Shown: positions 16,596 through 25,182, counted from the first letter of the stretch. The stretch: DNA of 64,000 nucleotides from Desulfosporosinus metallidurans (GCF_001936615.1 NZ_MLBF01000018.1:1-64000), one strand, 5' to 3'. Notes: generated from the letters alone by a model not told the origin. Program-made: numbers and translations.

Positions 16596-17351
16596 ATGGG
16601 CAATCAGAATGAGGTTCGGAAGAACTTTGGACAAAGAGCTTCGAAATATAGATTAAGTACTACTCATGGTAATCCAGTGGATCTTGAAAGAATGATTAAT
16701 CTTATAAAGCCTACTTCAGACGATATTGCTTTAGATATTGCAACAGGGGGAGGGCATACCGCGATTGCGTTAGCTAAATACGTTAACCGGGTGGTTGCAA
16801 TTGATATTTCGCCAGAAATGTTGGCTGAGGCGGAAATGGCGTCAAAACAAGAGAGTATTAGTAATATTGCTTTTAGGACGGAAGATGTCCATAACTTTAA
16901 TATTTCAGACAGTCGATTTGACATTGTTGCATCAAGGTTTGCTGTCCATCATTTTTCCGATGTGAAACGGGCCCTCAGGGAAATGTGTAGGGTATTAAAG
17001 CCAGGTGGCAAGTTTTACATTCTCGATTGCTCGGTTTTTGACGGGGAGGAACCGGAAAAAGAAATTAATCGTATTGAGTTATTAAGAGATAGTTCACACC
17101 AGTGCTCTTATTCGCCACGTTTATGGCATCAATTATTAAAGGAACTACCCTTGACTATAGATCATACTTCTCTGCTAAAAGAACAGTATGAATTACCACG
17201 GTGGTTCGACAGGATGGGAACTGAACAAAACAGTCGAGAAGAAATCTTCCGAATACTCAACAGCTTGTCTGCAGAGGGTAAAATCCGCTATCCTTTCTGT
17301 GATGATTACATAACCACTTATCGTTTTGAGATTTTAGCAACCAAAAATTGA
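16596..17351 (+). CDS. Class I SAM-dependent methyltransferase (UbiE-like)
   Basis: A 251-residue methyltransferase. Motif I is ALDIATGGGHTAIALA (about residue 45), followed by VVAIDISPEMLAEAE, DIVASRFAVHHFSD and CRVLKPGGKFYILD, the usual order of the Methyltransf_11/UbiE fold. The substrate is not evident. ATG 16596 has AAGGAGG 6 bp before it, so the longer frame from 16494 is rejected. It stands alone between the DsrK-like gene and IS110 debris. Confidence 0.85.
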   Translation: MGNQNEVRKNFGQRASKYRLSTTHGNPVDLERMINLIKPTSDDIALDIATGGGHTAIALAKYVNRVVAIDISPEMLAEAEMASKQESISNIAFRTEDVHNFNISDSRFDIVASRFAVHHFSDVKRALREMCRVLKPGGKFYILDCSVFDGEEPEKEINRIELLRDSSHQCSYSPRLWHQLLKELPLTIDHTSLLKEQYELPRWFDRMGTEQNSREEIFRILNSLSAEGKIRYPFCDDYITTYRFEILATKN

Positions 17352-17503
17352 GGTGGGCACATCGCAACAACTCTTCCCAGTCCCTCCTGCTTGAGCAAAT
17401 CATTTCTACCCTCGCAATAACCTGCCGGGGTGACGTCTTGGTAAACTGGGGCGTTTTTCTTACGAAAATAAGTCTCCCCGGCGTTAAAATCCGTGTCCGT
17501 TCT

Positions 17504-17946
17504 TTATAAATTAAGTATCAAAGACACATAGGGATGCCCGAGAACCACTTTGGGATTTGAATATCCCTTATTCGAAACTTGATATCCTTTTAATTGAAGC
17601 TGCCGAATAACCCGTTGTTCCTTTTCGCGTTCGCGTTCTGCTAAATATTCTGTGCCTAATTCCTTGTATGGCTCCTTGGTAAGCAATATATTGTAAGAAG
17701 ACATTCTAAAATATTTCGTCCAGAGACACCGAAGATATCGGTAATATAGGTTGTCATTTTGATATTGGCGTCTTGCAGAACCTTATGAATTCCTGAAGGA
17801 GTTTCTTCCTATATCTCGTTAGATCCCTTAAATTACGGATCTCCACCAGCACTTTAGCCTCTGCCACAGTCAAAGCATTGATGTCACTGGGATTTATACC
17901 GATTTCAAAAGTGTATCAAATTCGGAGTTATTAAAGCTTATGTCAG
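17504..17946 (-). mobile_element. IS110-family transposase remnant (contains repeat B, copy 2)
   Basis: On the minus strand the order is INPSDINALTVAEAKVLVEI, NLRDLTRYRKKLLQ, then in another frame VLQDANIKMTTYITDIFGVS with GRNILECL, all characteristic of the middle of IS110 transposases. A C-terminal piece, KEPYKELGTEYLAERE with VIRQLQLKGYQVS, follows at 17704-17504. The RuvC-like N-terminus and the segment after GRNILECL are lost, so it is inactive. An inverted repeat GCCGGGG/CCCCGGC at 17424-17482 lies just beyond its 3' end. The 17847-17946 part recurs at 2717-2807. Confidence 0.75.
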
Positions 17947-18003
17947 ACTGGATTCGCTCATTTCAAAGGATGCCATAATGGCACCCAACGCTCATTCAAT
18001 CAG

Positions 18004-18026
18004 AGACCACAAAGTGGTCTTTTTTC
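18004..18026 (+). terminator. Rho-independent terminator
   Basis: AGACCAC (18004-18010) pairs with GTGGTCT (18014-18020) around a 3-nt loop and runs into TTTTTTCTTTT. No intact plus-strand gene precedes it closely, so it may be a leftover or guard the next gene from read-through. Confidence 0.7.
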
Positions 18027-18075
18027 TTTTTGCGCTCAATAACTTGGGGACCACGACGGTAATATAAAAATACTG

Positions 18076-18438
18076 ATGGAAAATTCGGCTCTTTATGCTG
18101 TAGCCTGGTATCTCTCCAGCGGTGAAAGTATGCGATCAACCGCCCAAAAAGTAATCAAAGTCTTTGGGCTAACAACCTTCAGCCACTCCACCCTTTGTCG
18201 GTTTTTGCCAAAGCTTTATCCGATCTTGCCCTACCTTATTCAGTATGGGGCTCAGATCATCAATGACTAGGGTTCAACCACTTCTAGGGTTGTCCCTCGC
18301 AAACATTTGGATAAGCTGAAGTGCGTGTTGGCCGAACAATTAATCGGACTCCTTGAGCCTGTGCTGAGGGCTCCGCCAGAATTCGGCAGTTGGTTAGCGT
18401 ATCAATACTTTACAGATACCGATCACTTTCTTGTATAG
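18076..18438 (+). pseudogene. Unknown protein, in-frame amber codon
   Basis: One frame runs 121 codons with a single TAG at 18268-18270. Before it are 64 residues (MENSALYAVAWYLSSGESMR, STLCRFLPKLYPILPYLIQY); after it GSTTSRVVPRKHLDKLKCVL and LEPVLRAPPEFGSWLAYQYF to TAG at 18436. The helix-turn-helix-like start and position among IS110 debris suggest a transposase-accessory or helix-turn-helix protein of a mobile element, but no family is recognised. No ribosome site precedes the ATG, so a longer lost N-terminus is possible. Confidence 0.45.
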
Positions 18439-18516
18439 GCAAACTTGCCTAATATTTTTGTAAAATAGAGCGCTGCACCAAGTTCCTTGTTAATTTAAGG
18501 CTAAGGAGGTGTAGCG

Positions 18517-18792
18517 ATGGATATATCGCGTAGTAAACTTGAAGAAATCCCGGTAAAAGCCATCCAGGGTAACAATGTTCTCGCAATCTCGGTAGGCAAT
18601 CGGGAAATGGAACGTAGTGAGAAGGCAATTCGAGAGTATGGACTCATCCACCCTTTAGTAGTGCGCCGTTGTGATGATGGGCATTACCATATCATAGCTG
18701 GTGAATGCGAACGAATGGTCATTACCCAGATGCGTCAGAGTACAGTTCGGGCGGTGGTGATGGAATGCTTAGAGGCACCAGAAGCTACCTAG
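18517..18792 (+). CDS. Small ParB-N (ParB/Sulfiredoxin-like) domain protein
   Basis: A 91-residue protein matching the N-terminal ParB nuclease-like domain: LEEIPVKAIQGNNVLAI, EKAIREYGLIHPLVVRRCDD, YHIIAGECERMVITQMRQ. The box II GERR motif of true partition proteins reads GECER here. The helix-turn-helix and dimerisation domains of ParB are absent, so it is either a truncated relic or one of the stand-alone ParB-N proteins found in mobile regions. AAGGAGG precedes the ATG by 8 bp. It is followed by short GACG/GACT repeats and a strong hairpin. Confidence 0.7.
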   Translation: MDISRSKLEEIPVKAIQGNNVLAISVGNREMERSEKAIREYGLIHPLVVRRCDDGHYHIIAGECERMVITQMRQSTVRAVVMECLEAPEAT

Positions 18793-18827
18793 TAGGACGG
18801 ACGGACGGACTGACTGACAAACTTGAA

Positions 18828-18868
18828 ACACGGGTGTAGGAAGATCAATCTTCCTACACCCGTGTCTT
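18828..18868 (+). terminator. Strong terminator hairpin after the ParB-N gene
   Basis: Perfect 18-bp arms (18828-18845 and 18848-18865), followed by CTTTATT. The stem is GC-rich. The sequence before it (18796-18818) is a run of GGAC/TGAC tetranucleotide units. Confidence 0.75.
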
Positions 18869-19090
18869 TATTCCAGACGAATTTTCGCTTAAATCTCGTG
18901 ATAACAAGCTAATTCGTTTTTTTCCACGGGATAGTACAACGGAAAATATTGTACAGGCTGCTTGCCGTAGCTTCATGCCCTAGACTCATGATGTCTCAAG
19001 CACTCAGACCTGGTATACTTTTACTGATCGTGAAAAAGTTGACCTTAAGATACTTATGGTATCTTTTAGACGAAGCGTATCCATTAGTGC

Positions 19091-19354
19091 TATCCATAGC
19101 ATGTGTAGCTCTAAGTTGATGCTTTTCCCATGAAGGCTGATTTGAATACAGTGATGAAGAGGGGAGGCCATACATGAACTACAAAATAGGTCATGTATAT
19201 TTAGTTTGAGGTAATGGAGCGGACATAGATTATTTGTGACAAAAGAAGTTTAATAAATTGCAAATGGGGGGAAGGGGATGATACAGAAATACAGTATTAT
19301 CCAGACGCTTAATGTGAAGCACGAAATTTGATTATATCCAAACTTCCGTCGATG
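19091..19354 (+). repeat. Dispersed repeat A, copy 2
   Basis: Direct repeat of 1372-1637 with scattered substitutions and indels. The most conserved block is ATTTGTGACAAAAG to GGGGGGAAGGGGATGATAC. The 222 bp before it (18869-19090) hold no recognised gene, only a broken frame. Confidence 0.8.
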
Positions 19355-20233
19355 AACTCAAAAAACAAGGTAGTGTATAAGTATTTGATATTCTCGAAAT
19401 GTTTTATTAAAAAAAAATTACAAAAATCAACTATGCACTAAAGAGTATTTTAACGCATAGTTGAAATGCGACAGAAGTGGCCTTAGTAAAAAGGTTAAAT
19501 CTTCGCTTGTACAAGTCCCAATCATCATCGACTAATCGGGCAACATTGCTATTGAAATGCCCTGGAATTGTCTCATTCGTGAAATTTGGCCTTAGCGATT
19601 TATTAAGCTCTATGGCCATGGGTCTCGTAGATTAGATGGAATCATACTAGGCTCATATCGTTAAAGCCTTATAGAGGCTCCTAGAGACTGGTTTTATGAT
19701 TGGTTAGGAGTAAACAAACTCTTATCGAACACTTTATAGTTTTGGTAGAAATTAATCTAACTACATAAAACCGTACCAATTGATGTTAGGAGTAAAAAAA
19801 CAAATTCAACAACATGTTCGAGATGCACCAGGTTCTACAAAAATTTGAAGAACCCATTCAAAAATAATAGCCCAATAACTTGATGTTGGCAAAATCAAGT
19901 TATTGGGCTATTATAGCACTACTCCCCCATGGTATAAAATACTCTACTTTACATAATATCTATTATCGGACCCAATATATTATATAAAGTTCTCCCTCTT
20001 CTTCGTCATCTGACGGGTGTCACAAAAGTTTATATAAAGTTTGTATTTTGTACTCCACCGACTTTTTGACACAAAAGTTCGTAATTAGTACTTCATTGAT
20101 TTTCCTTTGGAATTCCTCAGTTTCGGGCTTTACTGATAATCTGTTAAGCTCATTTCTATACCAACACAAGACAACCCCTTTTAGTGTCTACTTCAGCCAA
20201 TTTATTATACCCTTCCACACATATTAGATATAT
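19355..20233. other. Gene-poor region
   Basis: About 880 bp without a supported gene. A 62-residue minus-strand frame at 19431-19619 has no ribosome site or recognised domain and is not called. Two imperfect copies of a CACAAAAGTT-containing segment lie near 20020 and 20070. The only strong element is the hairpin at 19864-19914. Confidence 0.4.
19864..19914. terminator. Long perfect hairpin, possible bidirectional terminator
   Basis: Perfect 20-bp arms (19864-19883 and 19895-19914) with an 11-nt loop. There is no T-run longer than two, and no gene ends nearby, so it may be a remnant of a mobile-element end or an orphan structure rather than a working terminator. Confidence 0.5.
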
Positions 20234-20765
20234 CTATACATTGATATATCCTTCTAAATAAGTCACTGCTTCCCCAGACATTCTTACAGTTTCACCTAAA
20301 TCAGTACAGTAGAGCTTTCCTCCTCTTTCCGATAATTGTAATACCACAAACTCATTCTTGCCTAATTTCTTTTTCCAATAAGGGACCAACGTACAATGAG
20401 CAGAGCCCGTTACTGGGTCTTCATCCACTCCCGCCTTTGGGGCAAAAAATCTCGATACAAAATCTACTTTATTACCCCTCGCTGTAGCATTTACAGCAAA
20501 TGCATCCAGTTTTTTCAGTTCGTCCATATTCAATTCCAGATTCAGTATATCTTGTTCAGTTTCAAACCGCCATATAGTCTCTTGACTTGTAAACTTCAAT
20601 TGGCTTCTTGCCCAGACCCTTAACAAGTGCCTCGGGAGCCTCGCATCTTTCTCCTTCTCTGGAGGGAAATATCATTGACAATAGGCTACCTTCCTTTGAT
20701 ATTTCCAACACTCCACTCATAGTATGGAATTTAATTTCAGATATTTGGATATGTCCATTTAGCAT
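20234..20765 (-). pseudogene. PhzF family isomerase-like protein, truncated and frameshifted
   Basis: The C-terminal part of a PhzF-fold protein: IKFHTMSGVLEISKEG, FPSREGERCEAPEALVKGLG, SRDYMAV, then after a shift FETEQDILNLELNMDELKKL, VDFVSRFFAPKAGVDEDPVT with GSAHC, and SERGG near the end. The two frames join near 20575 (GCGGTTTGAAAC; two bases short of GCGGTTTTTGAAAC). Roughly the first 100 residues, including the catalytic Glu region, are missing even though a GGAGA-ATG is present at 20765. It is inactive by any reading. Confidence 0.82.
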
Positions 20766-20852
20766 TTCTCCTTATTTTGTATCCAATTTTTATTATATCT
20801 ATGCAATTGGATATTTACAATGTTTTCCCCACTCGTTAAGATTTAAGAAATA

Positions 20853-20880
20853 TTAGAAGTAGGTGGTTAGAAGTAGGTGG
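20853..20880 (+). repeat. 14-bp tandem duplication covering a ribosome site
   Basis: TTAGAAGTAGGTGG occurs twice in tandem (20853-20866, 20867-20880), placing two AGGTGG ribosome-binding candidates just before azlC. Confidence 0.8.
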
Positions 20881-20887
20881 AATGATT

Positions 20888-21610
20888 ATGCAGCTATCAA
20901 ATCTCCTCTCAGGTAAGAACGAACTAGCGGAAGAAGCATGGGTGGCACTCCGCGAGTGCACTCCAGTGGTGCTCGGAGTAGTGCCCTTTGGGATTACCTG
21001 CGGGATAATGGGGCTTACAGCAAAAATGTCCGGCGTAGAAACTATTCTAATGTCTGTCTTTGTTTTTGCCGGTGCGTCACAGTTCATTGGGATTACCATG
21101 CTGGGTGCAGGCATAACGGGCTGGGGAATTATTATACTTACTACCTTACTGGTAAACTTGCGCCACTTGATCATGGGATCATCCTTGGCGCCCTATATGA
21201 TTAAACTGCCGTTTCCCCTTCAAGCACTTCTGGCATTCCTTTTGACCGATGAAGCCTATGCCCTGACCATTAGCCGAATTCACAAGGCCAAATACAGTGT
21301 GCTCTATCAATTGACCGTGAGTACTGTGCTTTATCTAGTTTGGGTTTTGTCTACTGTAGCCGGGGTAGTTTTAGGTGGCTACATTTCCGATCCCTTAACT
21401 TGGGGGCTTGATTTTGCCATGCCGGCAACTTTTCTGGTATTGCTGATACCGCTGTTGGCCGACCGCATCAGTTTAATTGTATTCGGTATGGCTGCAGTGG
21501 TTTCAGTATTTGCTGCCCTGTATTTACCCGGTAAGTGGTATATTATTATCGCCTGCCTTACAGCCAGCTTAATAGGGGGCTTATTAGAGGGGGATAGCGA
21601 ACATGCGTAG
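20888..21610 (+). CDS. azlC: AzlC family branched-chain amino acid exporter, large subunit
   Basis: A 240-residue integral membrane protein with about seven hydrophobic segments; VVLGVVPFGITCGIMGLTAK, VFAGASQFIGITMLGAG and LVNLRHLIMGSSLAPY are AzlC/YgaZ hallmarks. With AzlD it exports branched-chain or other small neutral amino acids. ATG 20888 fits the duplicated AGGTGG site better than ATG 20882, which lies almost on top of it. The stop overlaps azlD by 8 bp. It marks the change from the decayed region to dense intact genes. Confidence 0.9.
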   Translation: MQLSNLLSGKNELAEEAWVALRECTPVVLGVVPFGITCGIMGLTAKMSGVETILMSVFVFAGASQFIGITMLGAGITGWGIIILTTLLVNLRHLIMGSSLAPYMIKLPFPLQALLAFLLTDEAYALTISRIHKAKYSVLYQLTVSTVLYLVWVLSTVAGVVLGGYISDPLTWGLDFAMPATFLVLLIPLLADRISLIVFGMAAVVSVFAALYLPGKWYIIIACLTASLIGGLLEGDSEHA

Positions 21611-21920
21611 TGAAGTTTTTTACATTATTATAGGGATGGCCTTAGTTACTTATTTTACCAGAATCGGTGCTCTCGTATTGTTCCGGTTTACAGGGGTACC
21701 AACTTGGTTAAACAGATGGTTAAAATATGTCCCAGTTGCCATATTGACAGCCTTAATTGTACCGTCATTACTTTTACCCAAGGGATATTTGGATATTAGT
21801 TTAAACAATCACTACATGATTGCGGGCATCGTTGCTGCTATTGTGGCTTATAAGAGCCGTAATATTATTGCCACCTTGGGTATCGGAATGTCAATTATGT
21901 TTGTCCTGAAGTTATTTTAG
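21603..21920 (+). CDS. azlD: AzlD family branched-chain amino acid transport partner
   Basis: A 105-residue protein with four hydrophobic segments: FYIIIGMALVTYFTRIGALV, YVPVAILTALIVPSLLL, HYMIAGIVAAIVAY and IIATLGIGMSIMFVLKLF. The motif TYFTRI is typical of AzlD. The 8-bp overlap with azlC implies coupled translation and a two-subunit transporter. Confidence 0.9.
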   Translation: MRSEVFYIIIGMALVTYFTRIGALVLFRFTGVPTWLNRWLKYVPVAILTALIVPSLLLPKGYLDISLNNHYMIAGIVAAIVAYKSRNIIATLGIGMSIMFVLKLF

Positions 21921-21956
21921 ATAACTTACTTTCTTCAAAAGCCATACAAAAACACG

Positions 21957-21980
21957 AAAGCGACCATACTGGTCGCTTTT
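21957..21980 (+). terminator. azlCD terminator
   Basis: AAAGCGACC (21957-21965), 5-nt loop, GGTCGCTTTT (21971-21980). Confidence 0.85.
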
Positions 21981-22136
21981 ACGGTCTATTAACCTAATAT
22001 GGCATGTTGTTTGGTGCCACCACTTTGGCCATGTCCTGCCTCTTTACCAATCAAGACTAGTATTATTCCATACTTTTGTGACGTCCCTCATCGTTTATGT
22101 TCACACAAAAAGCGCCTTGAAAATATCCCCAGCTTA

Positions 22137-22379
22137 TCACTTATTTTTATTGTTTAGTTTATATTTTTTGCTATGTCCTTTAGCATGACTTTTGCTCTGA
22201 TCTTCTGTGTTCAATAAAATATCATCGATCTCAATTTCCGCATAGTCACCCTCAGGAGTTTTAATACATTGGCAGCAATTATCACATTGCTTTGTTGGAT
22301 CAAGATCACAAAGATCACATTCGCCGCATTCAGTACAGGAACGATCTTCTAATACGCATGGTTCACCAAGGTTTTTCAA
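22137..22379 (-). CDS. Small cysteine-rich protein
   Basis: An 80-residue protein with 10 cysteines in the first half: CVLEDRSCTECGECDLC, then CDNCCQC. The pattern could bind one or two Fe-S clusters or zinc. The second half is acidic then Lys/His-rich. It is 38 bp downstream of the DacF-like gene on the same strand; AACTTGAAAAAC precedes its ATG without a strong ribosome site, but TAAAGAACTTG may serve. No family recognised; conservation in related genomes would decide. Confidence 0.6.
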   Translation of the reverse strand: MKNLGEPCVLEDRSCTECGECDLCDLDPTKQCDNCCQCIKTPEGDYAEIEIDDILLNTEDQSKSHAKGHSKKYKLNNKNK

Positions 22380-22417
22380 GTTCTTTACCCTCCAGATAAA
22401 TTAATTCACTGCTAAGG

Positions 22418-23395
22418 TTAAAAAATTCCTGGCCCAGAAAGTAGCGATCTAGGGTCTTCAGCCAGACCTCGCAGCGCAGCATTTGAACGTTGCTCAGCCC
22501 AACCCTCATCTAATAATTTGACAGTGTCCTTATAACGTTGTTTGCTACCTAACAGGATGAGTAACAAATCCCCATCGGGTCTTGTGACATAGGATACAAG
22601 GCACTCCCCCGCTTCTGTGGTAGTACCTGTTTTTATCCCTTGGTCTCCAGGATAGACTCCAAGGAGTTCATTCGTGTTTTGCACTTCTGCGTAATGCATA
22701 GTTCCTCGAGCGTCTTTCCATTGAACACGGGCACGTGGTTCTTTGACATAGTTCATAAGTTGTTCATTCTTGAGAAATAGACTAGCAATTTTGCTAAGAT
22801 CATTGGCGGTGGTATAGTGATCTGGGTCAGGCATTCCGTGAGGATTGGTAAAATGGCTATGTTGACACCCAAGAGTAGCCGCATAATTGTTCATTTCTTC
22901 GGCAAAGGCACTGATAGAACCACTTACTTTTACCGCAAGAGCCGCTGCGGCATCATTGGCACTATGCACATAGAGCGCAGTCAAAAGGTCGTGGACAGAG
23001 ATTTCATCTCCAGGGCTGAGCCCAAGTCGAGAACCATCAATAGACACTTCTTTGCCGACGGTCACCATATCTGTTTCTTTTAAAGTTTTTAGCACGATAA
23101 GTCCAGTGAGAAGTTTTGTAGTACTGGCCGGAGCACGTTGTATATCGGCATTGTTTGATCTTAGAATTTGAGAAGTGTGTGGATCCATAAGCACATAGCT
23201 TTCAGATTGCGCAGCTGAAAGTTCTGGAGACGGTGCATTTGTATTAGATGTATTTGGATTAGCCTCAGCTAAATCAATGCCCTTACCTAGAGTGGAAGTT
23301 GTTAAATAGTGAAATCCGGCAAGTAGTAAAATGCCTCCAATTACGGATGAAATTAAGAGTTTCAACACTGATAAACGTCGCGGAAAATAGTTCAA
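22418..23395 (-). CDS. D-alanyl-D-alanine carboxypeptidase (DacF/PBP5-like)
   Basis: A 325-residue serine peptidase that trims D-Ala from peptidoglycan stem peptides. It has an N-terminal membrane anchor (LKLLISSVIGGILLLAGFHY, about 11-30), the SxxK active site in APASTTKLLTG, the SxN motif in HSANDAAAAL and the KTG motif in GIKTGTTTEAGE. It lacks the long C-terminal domain of PBP5, as in short sporulation-type DacF relatives. It is monocistronic or cotranscribed with the small cysteine-rich gene. Three cell-wall enzymes of this kind occur in the window. Confidence 0.9.
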   Translation of the reverse strand: MNYFPRRLSVLKLLISSVIGGILLLAGFHYLTTSTLGKGIDLAEANPNTSNTNAPSPELSAAQSESYVLMDPHTSQILRSNNADIQRAPASTTKLLTGLIVLKTLKETDMVTVGKEVSIDGSRLGLSPGDEISVHDLLTALYVHSANDAAAALAVKVSGSISAFAEEMNNYAATLGCQHSHFTNPHGMPDPDHYTTANDLSKIASLFLKNEQLMNYVKEPRARVQWKDARGTMHYAEVQNTNELLGVYPGDQGIKTGTTTEAGECLVSYVTRPDGDLLLILLGSKQRYKDTVKLLDEGWAEQRSNAALRGLAEDPRSLLSGPGIF

Positions 23396-23544
23396 AGAAT
23401 AACCCCTCTTTGCTAAGATAAAGACAAAGCAGATTGTCTCTAAGTGTCCAGATTATTAAGCACTGTGTACAAACAACGTTATTATAACGAATCTCAGAGT
23501 TTGGTGCAAGTTTATAGCGAGAACGTGGTGTTGGTTACCCCAAT

Positions 23545-24348
23545 TTACAAATTGGACCAATATTGCCATACCTTCAAAAAAGGATAGGGATTGATCCATT
23601 GTCCATTCGGCAATTCAATTCCAAAATGAAGGTGGTCTGGTGTTGTTATTGCATCTCCAGTATTCCCCATGCTTCCAACGAAATCTCCTGCTTCGATTCG
23701 ATTCCCTTTTACGAGTGATGGAGAGATGAATTGTAAGTGTGCGTAATAATAATAATTACCGTCGTCACCACGCACACCCACTCGCTCTCCCCCCAGTCGA
23801 TTCCACCCTAATTGCTCGATTTTCCCCCCACAGATACTCACAATGGGAGTCCCTTCTTTTCCAAATAAATCGGTCCCTTCATGCTTTCGTAGTCCCCCTT
23901 CACGATCTGCACCGAAACTATTTTCAAACCACGTCGTTCCAGACACAGGAAATCTATACGTATTCGGGTGATAAAACGTATAATGATTTAAAATTTCCCT
24001 ATGACGTCGAACGGTTTTAAGCAGACTCGGTGGTAGCGATACCCAGTTTAAATCAGAGAAAGGAACATGATTACGAAGTTGCTCAATTAGCGGTCGGGCA
24101 TCTCTTTCCGAAAGCGACGAGCGTATTGCTAAAAGATCCTCCCAGGAAATTGTAGGTGATTTTCCATTTTCAAGTATACACTGCTCAACCAGTTCGGTCG
24201 ACATTGTACTTAAATAGGGATAGACGTCTGGCGCAACGGAGGGCAGACGGTGAAGCCCCTTCCAGGCCGCTAGAGCCATAAGAAAGAGAAAGCTGAACTG
24301 TATAACTCCTCGTTTAAACCTAGATAAAGATTTCTTGGGATTTTTCAT
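23545..24348 (-). CDS. Membrane-anchored M23 (LytM-type) peptidase
   Basis: A 267-residue protein with an N-terminal transmembrane segment (about residues 14-31) and a C-terminal M23 domain: NSFGADREGG, the zinc motif HEGTDLFGKEG, and HLHFGIELPNGQWINPYPFL with the second His pair. It is an endopeptidase or peptidoglycan-binding protein acting outside the membrane. GGGG precedes the ATG. It diverges from lexA, and the SOS box lies in the shared intergenic space 44 bp from its start, so it may be damage-inducible; if so, a wall hydrolase in the SOS regulon. Confidence 0.85.
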   Translation of the reverse strand: MKNPKKSLSRFKRGVIQFSFLFLMALAAWKGLHRLPSVAPDVYPYLSTMSTELVEQCILENGKSPTISWEDLLAIRSSLSERDARPLIEQLRNHVPFSDLNWVSLPPSLLKTVRRHREILNHYTFYHPNTYRFPVSGTTWFENSFGADREGGLRKHEGTDLFGKEGTPIVSICGGKIEQLGWNRLGGERVGVRGDDGNYYYYAHLQFISPSLVKGNRIEAGDFVGSMGNTGDAITTPDHLHFGIELPNGQWINPYPFLKVWQYWSNL

Positions 24349-24391
24349 AGTTCCCCACTCTCCTATGTACTATAATCTCAAATTATATTAA

Positions 24392-24431
24392 CGAACATTT
24401 GTTTGCACTTTAACTCAAGGGATGGTACAAT
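24392..24431 (+). promoter_or_regulatory. lexA promoter with SOS (LexA) box
   Basis: CGAACATTTGTTTG at 24392-24405 matches the Gram-positive LexA box (CGAAC-N4-GTTYG type). It overlaps the -35 TTGCAC (24403-24408), which is 17 bp from -10 TACAAT (24426-24431). Bound LexA would block this promoter, giving classical autoregulation. The box may also act on the divergent M23 gene. Confidence 0.88.
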
Positions 24432-24463
24432 AATCCTGTAAAGATAGGGGTGTGAGATTAAGT

Positions 24464-25081
24464 ATGTACCCAGATTTATCTCAACGTCAAACGATGATTC
24501 TAGACTTCATCAAAGAGGAAATAAGCAAAAAGGGATATCCTCCTGCCGTTCGTGAAATAGGTGAGGCTGTAGGGTTGCTCTCAAGCTCTACTGTTCATGG
24601 CCATCTTCAGACGTTGGAGGATAAAGGATATATCCGACGCGACCCAACAAAACCACGTGCGATTGAAATTTTGGATAGTTCCAGTAATATGCCCGACATT
24701 AAAAAGGTCGTACATGTACCAATAATTGGTCGGGTCACAGCTGGACAACCTATCTTAGCTGTTGAAAACGTGGAAGGCACCTTCCCCTTACCTGCTGATC
24801 TTGCCACACAGGATAACCTTTTTATGCTTCGTGTTCAAGGGGAAAGCATGATTGAAGCAGGGATCTTAAATGGGGATCTAATTATCGTTCGTCAGCAGCA
24901 TGAGGCGAGAAATGGTGAAATTGTTGTTGCTTTAATTGGAGAAGAAGCTACTGTCAAACGCTTCTATAAGGAAAGAACACTCATTCGACTTCAACCCGAA
25001 AATTCTGCGATGGAACCGATTTATTCCCAGGATGTTTCGATTTTGGGGAAGGTAATCGGTGTATTCCGTACTCTCCAATAA
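24464..25081 (+). CDS. lexA: LexA SOS repressor
   Basis: A 205-residue repressor/autoprotease. The winged helix is at residues 1-70 ([40 protein letters not shown]), the Ala93-Gly94 cleavage site in GRVTAGQPI, catalytic Ser128 in QGESMIEAG and Lys165 in [11 protein letters not shown] 24464 matches the usual N-terminus; the upstream GTG (24452) lies too near AGGGG. It carries its own SOS box. A bidirectional terminator separates it from ddl. Confidence 0.95.
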   Translation: MYPDLSQRQTMILDFIKEEISKKGYPPAVREIGEAVGLLSSSTVHGHLQTLEDKGYIRRDPTKPRAIEILDSSSNMPDIKKVVHVPIIGRVTAGQPILAVENVEGTFPLPADLATQDNLFMLRVQGESMIEAGILNGDLIIVRQQHEARNGEIVVALIGEEATVKRFYKERTLIRLQPENSAMEPIYSQDVSILGKVIGVFRTLQ

Positions 25082-25182
25082 ATTTAACTAAATTTAACAC
25101 CGCCTTTAACAAAGATATGCATAAGAAAGTTGAGTTAAACTAGTAAGAACTTTATAATCTGAATAAAGCAACGCGCCTAGGG

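Noticed and set aside
18268..18270. TAG read as pyrrolysine in the 18076-18438 frame
   Set aside because: Some relatives carry pyl genes, but no pyl genes or insertion context are visible here, and neighbouring pseudogenes have TAA and TGA stops too. Simple decay is likelier.
19431..19619. 62-residue minus-strand frame
   Set aside because: No ribosome site, no recognised domain and located in non-coding debris.
3102..20086. Shared 15-mer CAAAAGTTCGTAATT at 3102-3116 and 20072-20086 as a transposon end or att pair
   Set aside because: In AT-rich sequence of this size one such match is expected by chance, and no flanking similarity or integrase was seen.
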